Source: Eudoraea sp.
GTDB lineage: Bacteria > Bacteroidota > Bacteroidia > Flavobacteriales > Flavobacteriaceae
Length of the DNA stretch: 5,883 nt
NCBI GenBank assembly: GCA_013042925.1
Contig: JABDPH010000242.1
Location: forward strand, 1-5,883
Reading direction: 5' to 3'
In this document: one piece after another, positions 5,555-5,883 of the stretch
How the letters are laid out: each line of letters begins with the position of its first letter
Numbering within the stretch: the first letter of the stretch is position 1
Position numbers and translations under genes: made by a program
Notes under the pieces: model-generated
Databases searched by the model: none
Told to the model about the DNA's origin: nothing
The model's input: the letters and a program-made list of their open reading frames with translations, nothing else

Positions 5555-5883
5555 TTAGATGACCTTTGCTTCATTATGCAACAGATCTATTAATTCGGGA
5601 ATATTATCTGAATCTACCAATTTTACTGCTCCTTTGGCAGCTGGTTTTTCAAATTTAATGTCTTCAGTTCCAAAGTTGGCATCTACTGGTTCCAGTACAT
5701 TTAGTTTTTTCTGACGAGCCATCATTATACCCCTCATATTTGGAATACGGAGATCACTTTCCTCTACCAGGCCTTTTTGTCCGCCGATGATCAGTGGAAG
5801 TGAAGTGCTTACTTTTTCCTTTCCGCCATCGATCTCACGTACCGCTGTTGCAGAACTTCCGTCTACTTCCAACTGTGTGCAGG
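5555..5883 (-). CDS. etfB: Electron transfer flavoprotein subunit beta, C-terminal part (cut by window edge)
   Basis: The last 108 codons of etfB, partner of EtfA; the beta subunit binds AMP and carries the loop that docks on client dehydrogenases. The frame is open to the right edge (reading CTQLEVDGSSATAVREIDGG), so the gene continues outside the window, and the TTG at 5872-5870 is an internal Leu codon, not a start. Visible signatures are the strand VSTSLPLIIGGQKGLVEESD and the family block DLRIPNMRGIMMARQKKL, which corresponds to the dehydrogenase-recognition and C-terminal region of EtfB (usual form R.P..R.IM.A.KK). About 140 N-terminal residues, including the ADP-binding region, are missing from view. 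The stop is followed by 59 bp and then etfA, so the two subunits are probably made from one message. Confidence 0.95.
   Translation of the reverse strand, partial: CTQLEVDGSSATAVREIDGGKEKVSTSLPLIIGGQKGLVEESDLRIPNMRGIMMARQKKLNVLEPVDANFGTEDIKFEKPAAKGAVKLVDSDNIPELIDLLHNEAKVI

Noticed and set aside
5555..5872. A separate 105-residue protein starting at TTG 5872
   Set aside because: The frame stays open through the right edge and reads CTQLEVDG upstream of the TTG, matching EtfB. It is the C-terminal part of etfB, not a small gene.
1..5883. Mobile element, phage, toxin-antitoxin, CRISPR or defence genes
   Set aside because: All coding space is explained by seven housekeeping or biosynthetic genes on one strand. 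No transposase, integrase, repeat array or terminal inverted repeats were seen.

Overview
The window is AT-rich and fully co-directional: every gene reads on the minus strand. It looks like chromosomal DNA of a Bacteroidetes bacterium, most likely a member of the Flavobacteriaceae. The evidence is the protein sequences (a ThyA with a Bacteroidetes-style insertion, a DUF151 nuclease carrying a UVR tail, a CNT transporter with a signal peptide), the A/T-rich leaders with few Shine-Dalgarno sites, and a gene order, etfB-etfA-bfn-nupC-thyA, that I recall from flavobacterial genomes. No mobile element, CRISPR array, tRNA or rRNA was seen.

In transcription order (high to low coordinates) the layout is as follows. 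The 3' part of etfB (electron transfer flavoprotein beta) enters from the right edge. A 59-bp gap with a small stem-loop leads to complete etfA. An 85-bp gap containing a long imperfect inverted repeat leads to a bifunctional-nuclease family gene (DUF151 plus UVR motif). After 18 bp comes a concentrative nucleoside transporter (nupC-like, CNT family). A 112-bp gap, the longest in the window, leads to thyA (thymidylate synthase). After 58 bp comes egtB (ergothioneine-type sulfoxide synthase), and 16 bp further egtD (histidine N-alpha-methyltransferase), cut off by the left edge.

Three functional themes lie in one directional run. EtfAB carries electrons from flavin dehydrogenases such as acyl-CoA dehydrogenases. 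The nuclease, nucleoside transporter and ThyA relate to nucleic acid and nucleotide metabolism. EgtD and EgtB make hercynine and then its cysteine-sulfoxide adduct on the way to the thiol antioxidant ergothioneine. The short gaps suggest bfn-nupC and egtB-egtD are each co-transcribed; whether all genes share a transcript cannot be told from sequence. I found no convincing Bacteroidetes -33/-7 promoter in any gap.

Most of the window is ordinary core metabolism. The items most worth a second look are the inverted repeat between etfA and bfn, the EgtB active-site features (a YY pair in the N-terminal half and a C-terminus without the Asp/Arg pair of mycobacterial EgtB), and the secreted-style N-terminus on the nucleoside transporter. 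I did not find a clearly new system.
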